A stretch of 64,000 bases of DNA from Melampsora larici-populina 98AG31 (Eukaryota > Basidiomycota > Pucciniomycetes > Pucciniales > Melampsoraceae): assembly GCF_000204055.1 (NCBI RefSeq), contig NW_006768851.1, forward strand, positions 124,001 through 188,000. The letters run 5' to 3'. Positions 24,215-35,456 of the stretch are shown here, piece by piece (position 1 is the stretch's first letter; each line of letters starts with the position of its first letter). Both the position numbers and the translations under genes were made by a program. The notes under the pieces were generated by a model, which made no database searches, had not been told where the DNA came from, and saw nothing but the letters and a program-made list of their open reading frames with translations.

Positions 24215-27200
24215 ATGCCTCGCGACGAAGATGACGCTATCCTATCACTCGAAGGGTTCGCACTCGAAGGTCTGCTTACTGATCTGCACCCCGAAGCGTT
24301 TTCCGGTTTACGTGGACAACTTGGTCTCAGTCATGCAAACATTGGATACGGTCGAGAGGATCTCTACAACGGGAAGTTTGCTGACGATGATCCAGATATC
24401 CCGTCCAATCAAGCGGATGAGAATTCTCGGATAGCTCGCAGTAGTCTCTTCGGATCAGGTAGTGGAAGAGACTGGGAAGATGAAGTAGACAAAGAGTTTC
24501 AAGAGGACAAAGATCGACTAGTCTATGGCGGACGAGCTCCGATCAATAAAGTTAGAGGAGAAATTGATGATTATGACGACGACGATGATGAGGAAGAGGA
24601 AGAAAGTCTAGCTGCCGATAGTCCTCAAATGTATCGAAAGGATCCATCCAATCGACAGGGACTTCCTAACATCCACTCATCCTCCACGGCTACCTCTTCA
24701 TCTCCTGGACCTACAACGATTTCGCCAATGCTTCCCAAGCCCCTACGACCTGAGCAAGTTGACCTCGAGACCTTGTTCCCCAGCTTCATCCCCCACACCG
24801 TCCTTGAGTTCACTGAGCTCTTCTCCACTTTGCCTCGTAAGCGACAAAAGACCTCGAGTGGTTACGTGAACATACGATATCCACAACCTCCTCAGCAGCA
24901 CATTTCCACCATCAAATACCTCGATGGCACGGTATCAATCCCAGTTTCAAAGACTTCTCATCAATCTAAATTCCCACAACTACTCGAAGAAGCATATAGG
25001 GATCTCATTCACAAACTTCCACCTGAGATACCTGTGGCATATGATACAATGGAGACTGATGGCAAGGGCGATACTTCTGATCACGAACTTGAAGCAATTA
25101 CGCAGGCCAATACGTCGCGGGGTGCTACGCCTTGGAAGCTGCCAACGGACGAACGGGGTTGGGAAGCATTGACTATGGCAGACTGGGAGGACGGTATTGT
25201 ATGGCAGCCTGAGGTTTCGCAGAGCAATTCCTCAGCCCGACCTCTTGATACACTCACTAGATTGACACGTCCGCGGAATCGCGCAATCGAGGAAGGTGAC
25301 TGGCTAAGAAGTGTAATATGGGACGCGAAGAATGGAACGTGGAAGGACTTTACTGGTTTGGAGCTATTGCCCCAAGATGTTGAAAAGGATCCCCAACCTC
25401 CAGACCCACTTGCAACTGTGATCGATAGCTCACTTTCTCCACAGAAGCAATCATCTACAGCAAAAGGTAATCGGCCACAATCCCTGGATCCATTCAATCT
25501 TTCCAATGACCGCCTTTATGAAGTCTCAAAAGAACAACGCCGTCGCGTCCGCCAGACGTTCGGAAACCTTGAAGTCCAGCATTCATACCCAGCGTTGAAA
25601 CTTCACTTTCCATTGGTAAGTCGGACATACTTTGCCCCGTGTGACATGCTTATATTCACCGTGCGCTAAATCATGCTACTCTCCATCAGTACAAGACTCG
25701 GCTCACTAAACACGAAGCCCGTTCCTTCCACCGACCTGCCCTACAATTTCCACTCAACATTCCCATCAAATTCTCTCGTGTCAAGATCGCCAAAAAGAAG
25801 AAAGATAAAACCGGTCGTAAGATACGCAATACCGCTGTTGCATCCGAGTTGCTCAAAACTACTGCGGACTTGACGTTGAAAGATACGGGTGCATTTATGT
25901 TGTTTGAATATTCCGTGAGCTTCGCAGGTTTGTGTACGTGTGTTGGCTCCGTTTCTCATTATCATCTTCATACCTTTAGGAAGAGGCGCCACCTGTAATC
26001 TCAAATGTAGGCATGGGAAGTATACTTGTGAATTATTACCGAAAGAAAAATGCTAATGATGAGTATGTGCCGAAAGTTTGTCAACGGTCTTTACTTATCG
26101 TTTGTGAGATCTGTTGACCCCTTAAAGCATGATCTGCTTTTATACGTTATCATACGTAGGATGATCTAGGTGAACCATTTGTGCTAGATGTTGCCGATGC
26201 ATCTCCATTCATGAAGTTTGGCAGTATTCCACCCGGAGAAACGGTTCCAACACTTTATAACAACTTAGTACGCGCTCCATTGTTTAAACACAAAGCAAAC
26301 GAGACAGATTTCCTAGTGATCAAGTCAGCCTTCATTCTTCCAAATAGTTATTGACAATGTCACTGACTGGAAACATATCTATAGGAGTGTGACAGAGACA
26401 GAAACAAATTACTATATAAGGGCAATCGAGAATGTCTTTGTGATCGGTCAAACGTTCCCAGCTGTCGAAGTTCCGGGTCCACATTCTCGAAAAATCACGA
26501 ACCTGACTAAGCTCAGACTCCATAACATTGCCCAGCGACTCACTGAGAGATCGACTGATTCAAGACTCAAAATTCAAACTTTGATGAAATATTTCAACGA
26601 CCAAAACGAATTGCAAATGCGACAGAGGCTGAAGGTGAGCCTCGCTTTGCATAGATGCTGTGATTATTTCCAGAATGTCTGGCCAGAAACGAGATACATT
26701 TAATCTGATAGCTATCTGTGCGCGTGTGGTATGGGGATGCCAGGAATTCATGGAGTATGTTCGCAGAGGTCAAAATCAAGGATACTGGACAATGCGAAGC
26801 AATTTCAAATTGCCGGAAGATTTGCTCAAACTCTCCACCCCAGAATGGGTTTGTTTAGCTGAAAGTATGCAAGTAGGGCAACGTCAATTGTTAGATGCTG
26901 GTTATGGTAAAGATGCAGATGCAGAAGGAGATGGAGAAGACCAGAGTAAACTAGATATTGAACAACAGCTTGCTCCTTGGAGTACAACTAAGAACTTCCT
27001 ACAAGCAGCTCAAAGTAAGGCAATGTTGAGACTTTATGGTGAAGGTGATCCTTCAGGTCGAGGGGAAGCATTTAGTTTTATCAAGGTCTCGATGAAAGAA
27101 GTTTTTCTAAGGTATGGAGAAACTATGGAAGATCGACAAGGTGAGAGACATGCATCGCACCTGGATTAATACAGAAGATTGATCTTTGAATGTTTTTACA

Positions 27201-28314
27201 GCTGAGATCGCTGCGCGGCCAAAGTCGACTCACAAAAATAGTCATAACGAGCAGCAAGATGTTTACCAGCAAGAAATCGAAAGAATATGGCATTCTCAAC
27301 GTATTGCACTTAGTAATCCAATTCCACCTCAACTGACCCAAGAAGATGAACTGAGGGCTCGTGGGCGCCATCCTCATTCAATATCACATCAACACCATCA
27401 TCATCACGGTCCCGACACGCCCTGGTCGGCAGGAGTGGGGACGCCGGTCGATTGGTCAAATTCACGCCGTTCAAGATCTCCTTCCTCTTTTAGCCGTCAA
27501 TCGTCCCCCGAAAGAGATGATGGGATGAGCATGGGTAGTCGACACAACGTAGTAGGAGCAAACAAGGCCTTGAAAATTCGTCGATTGGTCCGTGTTCTCA
27601 TGTATCACCGAATCTTTACAAGTCTGGAATTCTAAAATCCTTTTTCCGTTGTTGATCACGTTGTCTGTTTTCAGATTGATGGGAAATGGCGGACTGAAGT
27701 AGTACGAGATCCGACAATTGTCAATGCCTATCTACGCCAACGTCGATTGATAGACGAGCAAGAATCTTCGACTGAAGCTCTCATGCCTAGTGATGATCCA
27801 GAGAAGAATCGCATGGCAAAGAAACGGTTCGTGTGATGCCATCATCTCAAACACAATTCCTCTCAAAGGACAACGACCCTAGTCTCCTTCCTTTATATCC
27901 TAAGCGAGCTGTACTCATACTAATCCATTTTCCGTCTCTAATGATGAAACGCTTTCATAGGATCGAAGAAGTGTTAGCCAAGCTCAAGCGAAACCAAGAG
28001 CGTAGATTAGCCCGTAAGAATGCAAAAGAAGCACAAGCTTTGTTAACATCATCTACAATTACAAAGCGACCTAGTATCATTCCAGCTGTCACGCCTACCA
28101 TTCAGTATCCTGAAGGCTCCAGGGGTCCAGTAGTAAGTCTCTTTTGGTGTTGGGTAGGAAGGAAAAGCACATAGCTAACCTTTCATCGTAACCGCAGAGA
28201 AAATGTGGAAATTGTGGCCAGGTTGGTCATATGAAAACTAACCGAAAGTGTTCAAGATGGCATGAGTTTTACGGTGTGATTGGTGGAAGTGGAACTCAAA
28301 CAGGTGACGAGTGA
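24215..28314 (+). CDS. TAF1: Transcription initiation factor TFIID subunit 1 (TAF1)
   Basis: TAF1 is the scaffold subunit of TFIID, which loads TBP and RNA polymerase II at promoters. The first exon (24215-25615) has an acidic run (DDYDDDDDEEEEE) and WEDGIVWQ and SVIWDAKN segments typical of TAF1. The central DUF3591 region follows across several exons: FEYSEEAPPVISNVGMGS, LVNYYRKKNANDEYVPK, LVRAPLFKHKANETDFLVI, YYIRAIENVFVIGQTFP, VEVPGPHSRK. Later come LDAGYG, KWRTEVVRDPTIVNAYL, and the zinc knuckle CGNCGQVGHMKTNRKC near the end. There are no bromodomains, as expected for fungal TAF1. The ATG at 24215 follows an in-frame TTG that I do not consider a start. The final codon run TGACGAGTGAGTG also contains a possible splice donor, so a further exon is possible. 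No lesions seen. Confidence 0.92.
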
Positions 28315-28692
28315 GTGTATTTGACGAGTCAACGAGAGTGGATTGCGTTTTGTCTTGGGTATCTCTATGTGACTTGAAAATTTCAAGGACTGTAGAAATC
28401 ACTGTAATAAATACGGTCACTGACCCAACTGCATATAAGATATGGATAAATATCTTCACCACATACAAATCAGAAGTAATGTGAAAACAACTAACAAAAG
28501 AGACAAACAATCGTAAGACACTTGAAAGTAAAGGAAACTAAACAAAGACGGTTAATGTATACCATTGTTTTGATAAAAAAGAACGAGATGGAGTATTAAT
28601 TTTACATTTGATCAGGAGTAAAAAAACGATTCATTCTCTTTGAGAATGAATAGATTCTTAAGATTGTGAACCAGAGGATAAAAGTGAGTTTT
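28315..28692. other. Convergent intergenic spacer
   Basis: This is the 3' region shared by TAF1 and the convergent minus-strand gene. It is AT-rich and I see no genes or repeats. Confidence 0.5.
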
Positions 28693-29931
28693 CTAGTTCG
28701 AAAAAGTATTATAACAAACTACAAGCTGTTGGTGGTTCGAATTACAAATCGAAATCACGTCGATCCCGATCATTAGGTTGTTGACCAGTATGATTTCTAT
28801 TGAAAAGAATAGTGTAATAAATATCAGTGACCAAACAAAGAATTGTTTTGGAATGATAATATCCAAGAAATCCCACCCACATAGATTAATATCCTCATCC
28901 CTTTTTCTTTTAGAAGGGATTTGAGAACCATATCCTTTAGATAATTGAATAAGTACCGGATCAATATGATTAACAGGTTCGATAGGCGTAGGTTTAGGTT
29001 TTGTAGCTTTACACCAATTAGCTACCATATTCAAAGAAGCTTCAGATCCCATTTCTTTAAGTGCTTCTTTCTTTCGATAGTGGCGAGTTTGTTTCGGTAT
29101 CGGTGCTGGTAATAATCTTCCATTTGGATTTAAAGGGTTTCGTATTGGTTTTAAATATTTGATTGGTTTTTCTTCGGTTTCTTGAAGCTTTTTAACTTCC
29201 TTTGGGCTTTCTGGAATCGAGGCTGGTAGATTTTGACTAGGTCCCTTGATGGTTGGATTGGAGTACTGGATACGCTTCTCAAGAGAAACCTTGCGCTTAT
29301 CATCGTCCTTCAGTGCTTCTGGAATTGGTTTAAGTAAACTTTGATCCGTTGGATTCTTCGAATTGTTGATCGGTTCGCAGTTATTGATATGCTTCTCATC
29401 ATCAATGTCATCCTTGCGTTGGCTAACCACTTTTGGTATATATTCGAAATGAGCAGATCCACGTGGCCAAATACATTTCAAAATCTCTTCTTCATCACAC
29501 GCATCCAAATCAGAAGAATCGGCAATATCACTTTCTAAAAAATTCATAAGTGCTCTAGTATCGTCAATAGCTTCAAGTTCTTCATAATAACTTCGAGGTA
29601 CACCATCTTCATCTACAGAAAGTGAATCTAAATCGATCGAGTCTTCAAAGTGTTGATGTCTTAACGTTTCAGCTTCCTTTTCTAAAGTTTCAGATTCCTT
29701 AATTTCCAGTGCTGTCTGTTGACGACTTGATCTTCGCGGGCCTGGAGTCGAGCGAGCCTTAAGATTCTTGATTGGTTTCTGTTCCTTTACGACTTTCTCG
29801 TCATCCTCTTCGCTCTTGCTAACCACCTTTGGTGTATATTCGAGATGAGCGGATCCCTCAGGCCAGATACGTCTCAACGGCTCTAAATCTTCTCCATCGC
29901 ATGCATCCAAGTCAGAAGAATTCTGTTCCAT
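28693..29931 (-). CDS. Unknown protein with a duplicated acidic module (412 aa)
   Basis: I recognise no family. The open frame is intact. A module of about 40 residues occurs twice, near residues 5-43 and 138-176. It has the shape SSDLDACDxE, then IWPxGSAHxEYxPKVVS, then an acidic DDE run. Between and after the copies lie basic, proline-rich linkers with repeated PxPxPE/K patches. Near the C-terminus a hydrophobic stretch (FFVWSLIFITLFFSIEIILV) could be a membrane anchor, or could mark an unspliced intron. The ATG at 29931 directly precedes the first module. The composition suggests a largely disordered, possibly nuclear or membrane-anchored protein; this is inference. Confidence 0.6.
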   Translation of the reverse strand: MEQNSSDLDACDGEDLEPLRRIWPEGSAHLEYTPKVVSKSEEDDEKVVKEQKPIKNLKARSTPGPRRSSRQQTALEIKESETLEKEAETLRHQHFEDSIDLDSLSVDEDGVPRSYYEELEAIDDTRALMNFLESDIADSSDLDACDEEEILKCIWPRGSAHFEYIPKVVSQRKDDIDDEKHINNCEPINNSKNPTDQSLLKPIPEALKDDDKRKVSLEKRIQYSNPTIKGPSQNLPASIPESPKEVKKLQETEEKPIKYLKPIRNPLNPNGRLLPAPIPKQTRHYRKKEALKEMGSEASLNMVANWCKATKPKPTPIEPVNHIDPVLIQLSKGYGSQIPSKRKRDEDINLCGWDFLDIIIPKQFFVWSLIFITLFFSIEIILVNNLMIGIDVISICNSNHQQLVVCYNTFSN

Positions 29932-31168
29932 TTTGTAGATTTATCAAAACATCGAAAGTTTGAAAGCTGAAAATCAAAAAATCAAAAGTAGAGCTGAGCT
30001 TATGTACACACTTAAATGCACTTAGCAATGAAGCTTAAAGGGTGATGACCTGTGATGACCATAATCCACCTTTGGCAACTTCGATCACCGCAGAAAAGGT
30101 TTCTTCGGTAAATTTTTGTCCTTGCTGATCTCCTTGTTCAGCATGTCTTTTTGTATCTTGAATGCTTCTCATTTCCCTAGCAGGTTTTCAATGCTGGAAA
30201 GTGTTTGGGTGGTTTAGCTAACCAGAGGTGTATTTGAAATTTTCAAAAAAAGTCATCAAGCATCTGCCTTTAGATGCGTGATGGCCTGAAGGAAAACATG
30301 TCAATTGATGAGTTTTGTAAGAACCAAATTTATGTAGAGGTCGTTGAGAGTGATGTCTTGGAGACTGATGGTTTGTGCTGCAATCAATACCTGATCCAGA
30401 CGTGCCATCCTGAAGCCAGAATTTCTCAAACACAATGAACTTTGTGTGCTTTTGTCCAGTCTGATGTCCATCTCTGAGCCGCTCATGTTGACCGCGTGTA
30501 TGGTCTATATGCTGTCTCCGCTTTGTAAAGAGTGAGAATCACATCATCATCAGGCTATAGAACCCGATGGCAAGAGGGGCAATCTATAATCACAAAACTT
30601 TTGCCTGTGGTGGCTTTCCTTGCGCTGATGCTAGTGCTCATCTGTGTTTTGAAGTGGGTAGCATTTGGTATCATTGCACTACAATAAAGGTCTCAGTAGG
30701 TGTAGTATAATTTGCCAAATTTGACCCATCCGTTTAAAGTTTCAGCTACACTATCGTTTGTTATGGATTGAGCAATCAGTGAAGGAATAAGATATAGTAC
30801 AATGAAACATGTAAGTAGAATTAATAGCCTCAGTCAAATATATTATTGTTAAAAAATCATTGGGTTAAGGTTAAGAAAATTTATTGATTATAAACTCTGC
30901 TACAAAGGTGAATGGATTGTTTTTGATTGATTAGGAATAGGGAAAAGTTGATCAGTAGGAAATGAAGAATGTTTGGATATTGTGAGTCAAGTGATCATAC
31001 TTTTTTGAATTTTTATCTTTTTGTACACAGCCAACTGGGAATTGAAAGGTGTGAGAGAACTGATGAAATAATGTGATACATTTGGAGAGACAGCTAACAG
31101 ATATTTTGTTTCATTGAGAACTATTCTAATAAGATTTTATAATGATAAAACACATGAAAAGAGTGATA
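29932..31168. other. AT-rich stretch, nothing recognised
   Basis: Short overlapping frames at 30218-30486 on the minus strand have no recognisable features. I see no RNA gene or strong repeat before the TIR element at 31169. Confidence 0.4.
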
Positions 31169-31535
31169 CAGTGAGATTCCTTTTTAAGCATTGCCTTTAC
31201 AAGCATATTTTTTATTAAGCATACAAAATGGTGCAACCATTTTTGGTAGGCGGTAAATTCAGATTTATAAGCATTTTAAGCATATGCTCCAGGTTTTGAC
31301 TGATATGCTTGTAAAATTTCATGTGAAGCATGAAAAAAGAAGCATATCATAATTTATACACGTGGTTATGCTTCTATGTGATGTGAGAAAGGAAGGCGAA
31401 GTGGAGTGGAGTGGAGTACAGTTTAGCCTGAATTGACTCAAAAAGCCAAGACCAATTGAAAAAATGCCTGTCCATTTTTGCTGCCAAGTTTCTTTAGTGC
31501 ATATTATTCAATAGGTGCATCATTTTGGAGCATTA

Positions 31536-31736
31536 GTGGTACACAAACATTACAACCCATTCGAAAAACCCATTTAGGAAAAAATATAAAAATCCATTCA
31601 AAAGAATATTTTTTTGAACAGAAAATTCCAGAGGGACCCAATTTATTTTTCTGTTCAAAAAAATAATTTTTTAAATGGGTTTTTCTATTTTTTCTCAAAT
31701 GGGTTTTTCAAATGGGTTGTAATGTTTGTGTACCAC
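31536..31736. mobile_element. About 200-bp MITE
   Basis: The inverted ends read GTGGTACACAAACATTACAA and continue with CCCATTYGAAAAACCCATTT. Nearly the whole element is one imperfect hairpin. The target duplication may be TA, or ATT if the terminal base is counted as A; the flanks allow both readings. Confidence 0.75.
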
Positions 31737-31741
31737 TATTA

Positions 31742-32215
31742 TTGGCTCTCAAACCTGACCCAGTTTCAAAAAACCACCATGTCCGTCCCCCATGAGCACG
31801 TCGATGTGCTCACACGGAGAGTTGTGTAATAAATTTGAACAGATCTTTATCCAATTCGTCTCTAGAAAATGCAAATCCTTTGTTAATAATAATAGACAAT
31901 AAAAAAGTACTGTTTGTCAATGGAACTATGAACAAAGGAGCCCATGTAACACTCTTGCTGTCTGAACCTCTTGACAAAGGCAATTGTATGCTTAGCTCTC
32001 AGACCTGTTTGTAGGTTATATCCACCCTCTACGGAAATTGATTGGTGTGAGCACGTCAACATGCTACCTCAAAACAGACATGGTGAACCTGGTTGCACCA
32101 GTGGAATTTTTGGCTGGGAGCTGTCAACAAATGTCAAGTTGATACACAAAGTTACTGCCAAAAAACAACTGGGTCAACTGGGTTTTTTGAAAACTGGGGC
32201 AGGTTTGAGAGCCAC
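31742..32215. mobile_element. 474-bp MITE
   Basis: The inverted ends share TGGCTCTCAAACCTG and continue with MCCCAGTTTTCAAAAAACC, about 34 bp in all. The flanks are TA on both sides (31740-31741 and 32216-32217). It abuts the preceding MITE. No coding potential is recognised. Confidence 0.65.
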
Positions 32216-33114
32216 TATTACATAACTGACAACAGCTGAGCACCCAGGTTTGGCATGAGAAACTGAGAACATGTTTTCTCCCTCACCACTCGAGTTCCTT
32301 CAAGTTCAGGAGTTTCAAAACATCAAATTTCTATATCTACAGATATTTTTTCTCATCTACAATATGTCAATCTCATCTGTTGATCAGCTTCTTGTGCGCA
32401 TCTTGTCTCTTAGCCAGACCTCCCCTCTGGGCTTAGCTGAGAGGAATGGTTACATCTTTACGACTTTCAGCTGTGTCCTGATAATCTTGCCAATCAATCT
32501 CATTTCACAGCTTATTGCCTGATGTATGATCTTATTGAATAAGTTGTTTTACACCTAATCTTCAGTTGGTTTGCTCCAATTATTTCTCAAATGCTTTCTT
32601 TCCCTGCACTTTTGCAAACAATACATGATTCTATATGTTTTTTACAACTCATTTGGGCCATTTACTGCACCAAAAAATAAAAATTTGGCCCTAGGCATGA
32701 CATTTAAGCATAGCATAATTTTGAGCACATTTTATGCTGCTATTGGGTCTGTTCCGATAAGAAGCATTTTTTATATTAGCATGGGATTTGGTGCAACCAT
32801 CATCATGCTTATAAAGGAATCTCACTGTAACAGAGGCTTTTATAGAGTCTGGACCTTGATAGCTCCCACCGGGGCCTATCTACTACTCAATTGTTGGTGC
32901 ACAAACCAATAGTCGCAGTGCATAAACAACGAAGTCACCAACAAAGAATGAGCACAGATTGAAAAACAAAGATGAAAGCAAAGATCGTGAAGCACGAAGA
33001 TGCAGCTTGAGTACGGTAAACGAAATTGGAGTGATGGAGCGGTCATTGCCGCTTGATGTGACCGGGCAGCACGGGGGACACAAACCTCCATTTTAAAGCT
33101 GAGCACGCAGAGAG

Positions 33115-33480
33115 TTGCCTAGGTCTTCGCCCCGGCCCCGCAGTTGCGGGGACTCCCCGGCTCCCGCCCCTGCGAGGTCGGGAGCTGGGATCAATGCTGG
33201 GAAGGAACAATCGGCGGGGAGCTTGCGGGGGCGGGCTTCGGGGAAGCTGGAGGGGCTAAAAAGCGCTAAAAGCCAGGCCTGCACAGCTAGATCTGCGCTG
33301 CGCCCCCGGACGTGCGGGGGATCCCCGACTCCCGCACTTGCGAGGTCGGGAGCCGGGACCAGTTTTTGCAAACGTTTTCCACCGGGGAATTTCGGGGGCG
33401 GGCTTTGGGAGAGACGAGAAGGGCCGGGGAGGGGCCGGGGCAAAGGCCTAGCTCAGTTGCCCTTGAAACCATCAAAACGA
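33115..33480. repeat. GC-rich island with two diverged tandem copies
   Basis: Two copies of about 130 bp lie near 33124-33253 and 33300-33430. Shared text includes GCGAGGTCGGGAGC, then CCGGGA or TGGGA, and later GGGGGCGGGCTT. The island is far richer in G+C than its surroundings. Open frames on both strands simply follow the GC-rich repeats and are not convincing genes. Confidence 0.6.
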
Positions 33481-33541
33481 GACAAAACGGAACCTGGGGA
33501 AGCGTGGGCTATCTGTGGACCTCAGGCACTCTAACTTGACT

Positions 33542-33586
33542 AGGTCCCTATGCTTCTTGCCGCGAGCTTGTGAGCATAGGGACTTA
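33542..33586. repeat. Left sub-terminal hairpin of the DUF6589/RecQ element
   Basis: GTCCCTATGCT pairs perfectly with AGCATAGGGAC across a loop of about 19 bases rich in GC. The right end carries the counterpart at about 41458-41497, GTCCCTCTG pairing with CAGAGGGAC. The loop sequences differ between the ends, so pairing rather than sequence appears conserved. Confidence 0.75.
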
Positions 33587-33845
33587 CGGGTTATCTCGGT
33601 TTTCTTGGTGACAAGCACAATTACACCAGGGGGTAAAAGTCACCGCACGCAAACCAAAACCGAGACCTTTCAGAAACGTCTCAATTCCAATTCAGTTGAG
33701 ACGTTTCTGACACGTTTTCAGAAGGGACGTACACAAAGGCGTCCCCGTCACCAAACTATCACGTCCCAGAAAACCAGAGCAGAGTGGTCTCTTTCACCGT
33801 TCCAGGGACGCGCTGTGGAACGTGGTCGGAACAATTTGACGTGGG

Positions 33846-33947
33846 GGGCAAATGCTCAAAAAAGGAGAGCCCAGAAAGACTTGAACACGGGCTCGCGGCC
33901 AAAAACAAATCGTAAACCATCGATCTCCAAACCGCTACACCATAATG
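33846..33947 (-). other. tRNA-like sequence (A box, B box and T-run), probably degenerate
   Basis: On the minus strand, TGGTGTAGCGG resembles a pol III A box. GTGTTCAAGTC resembles a B box some 45 bases later, and a run of six T follows. I cannot fold matching acceptor or T stems, so this is not a working tRNA gene. It may be a SINE head or a captured tRNA remnant. Confidence 0.35.
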
Positions 33948-34139
33948 TACATAACATTTGTTCACTCTCAAAGTATATACTCCAGATAACGATCGCGAGT
34001 GTTTTATATTTCTCAGATCTTTTGATGATATAATCAAATTGACCTTTACATATTTTGTAGATTTGTTTTCGTTTTTTGTTTTTTGTAGTTTTACCTCAGT
34101 TTAGTCGAGGTTGAGATCCTGATTTTATGTTTCTTAGAT

Positions 34140-34718
34140 AGGAATGAGATGCTGTCCAAGAAAGCCATAAAGGATTGTTGCAACACCAACAGCCACATTG
34201 ACCAACATATTATATTTATAATTAAACCTTTCACCAGCGCTTAAGAAAGCGAGATGAGCCAGAAACATAGCCCTAAGGATGGATTTAAGTTGACTGGCGT
34301 AGTAAAGCCTAAGTTCGAGTAGAAGATGATGTTTTGCCTTGGTAGGATAAAGTCAAAAGAATCTCCCACAAGCCAAATAGAGACCATAGAGAGCATAAGC
34401 AGCGGCATTGAAGTAATCTAAACGTTTGGTCCAAGGTTTATCTCGACAATGAAAGATTGTATTTCAAATCCAAGCGTTCATCCCAACAAAGGTATTACCC
34501 CGGTATAAGTTTTGTAAAGGCCATGAATGAGGGATAGTAATGTTCAATTTATAGTAAGAGAATAGATAAGTAAGTAAATTAAAGATACTAAAGAGAGCAG
34601 ATAGACGTTCCCAAATCACATGCCAACATCTGAAAGGCCATTTTCCATGAAACTGCACAATTCTACCAGGAGGTAAACCTTGGAGTTCAACACCAGGAGT
34701 TCCTATATTTGATTCCAT
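34140..34718 (-). pseudogene. PER1/PGAP3-like fragment (GPI-anchor lipid remodelling)
   Basis: PER1 (PGAP3) is an ER membrane protein that acts in lipid remodelling of GPI-anchored proteins. The minus-strand frame reads VQFHGKWPF, then a hydrophobic segment, then FVGMNAW, a stop, NTIFHCRDKPW and KRLDYFNAAAYALYGLY. These match the family's QFxGKWPF, MNAWFWSTVFHTRD and EKLDYF blocks. Stops replace expected Trp codons at about 34463-34465 (the W after NAWI) and near 34360. The N-terminal Cys-rich part and the C-terminus are missing. It lies inside the TA-inserted element, so it is probably a captured and decaying copy. Confidence 0.72.
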
Positions 34719-35456
34719 TGTAAGTAGTGTTTCATCTTGAAATATTTAGTTCCAACATCCTTTTTAAATTTCTTTATTGATCGGAAAAGGCTTGGTACGC
34801 TTGATGAGTGACGAGAGCGAGTGAATAACACAAGCTATGGACACTGAGGTCCTTCAAGTCAACCGTTTGTTGATAAAAGGTCATTAGTGACCTTATAATC
34901 CACACGGTGTCTGTTCAAATAAGTGACAGTTTGTTACCATTGGCAAACAGTGTCAAGTTCCTGACACCGGGTGACACGGTTTTCAATACAAAAAGGTGTT
35001 TCGGTGACGGAACACGTTTCTCGTCGGTCACTGACACGTAACTTTTGAAAACGTAACAAAAACCGTTCCAGGCCGAGGACGTTTACCCCCTGGTGTACCT
35101 TTTGGTGGGAGAAAACCGCACCAAAAGAAAACTTTTGCATTTAATTACAACTTTTTTTTTAGACTCAAACATTACCATTCAGCTTCTTCCGCATCTTTCC
35201 ATCTCCTCACTTTTTTTTATTCTCATCAAAAGCAAAAGTTGTGATTGACCTCAAACTTCGTACTTTTGAAATTTCAAAAATCTGTATTGCTGCGTGTTAC
35301 ACAAATGATAAGTTGTATGTAATACGAAATTTTAAATTTGACAGCTCATCAACAATTGTGGTCGAGCGATATCTGCAGATCTGCAGGTAAAGGGTTTCTG
35401 GTTTTGAGTGAGAGTTTCGTGATATCACCACAAGTCTCCATTAAAACACCACCAAA

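Larger units (their letters stand above)
31169..32827. mobile_element. 1.66-kb TIR element with TA target duplication, nested insertions inside
   Basis: Both ends read CAGTGAGATTCCTTT, followed by WWAAGCAT on each side, and TA flanks both (31167-31168 and 32828-32829). A CAGTG terminus with TA duplication fits a Tc1/mariner-type element. AAGCAT words recur near both ends. No transposase is seen. Two smaller inverted-repeat elements lie inside (31536-31736 and 31742-32215). Confidence 0.7.
33624..35095. mobile_element. 1.47-kb TA-inserted element carrying a captured gene fragment
   Basis: The ends are CACCAGGGGGTAAA in perfect inversion, with partial similarity for some 8 further bases. TA flanks both sides (33622-33623 and 35096-35097), and the interrupted host TIR continues seamlessly after one TA. 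No transposase is present. Inside are a tRNA-like stretch (about 33846-33947, minus), a perfect 14-bp inverted repeat (CAGAAACGTCTCAA and its complement, about 33670-33710), and a PER1/PGAP3-like fragment (34140-34718, minus). This is the structure of a gene-capturing (Pack-type) non-autonomous element. Confidence 0.78.

Noticed and set aside
33093..33534. Open frames of 116 and 139 codons in the GC-rich island
   Set aside because: They occur on both strands over the same repeats, and GC-rich DNA has few stops by chance; no domain is visible.
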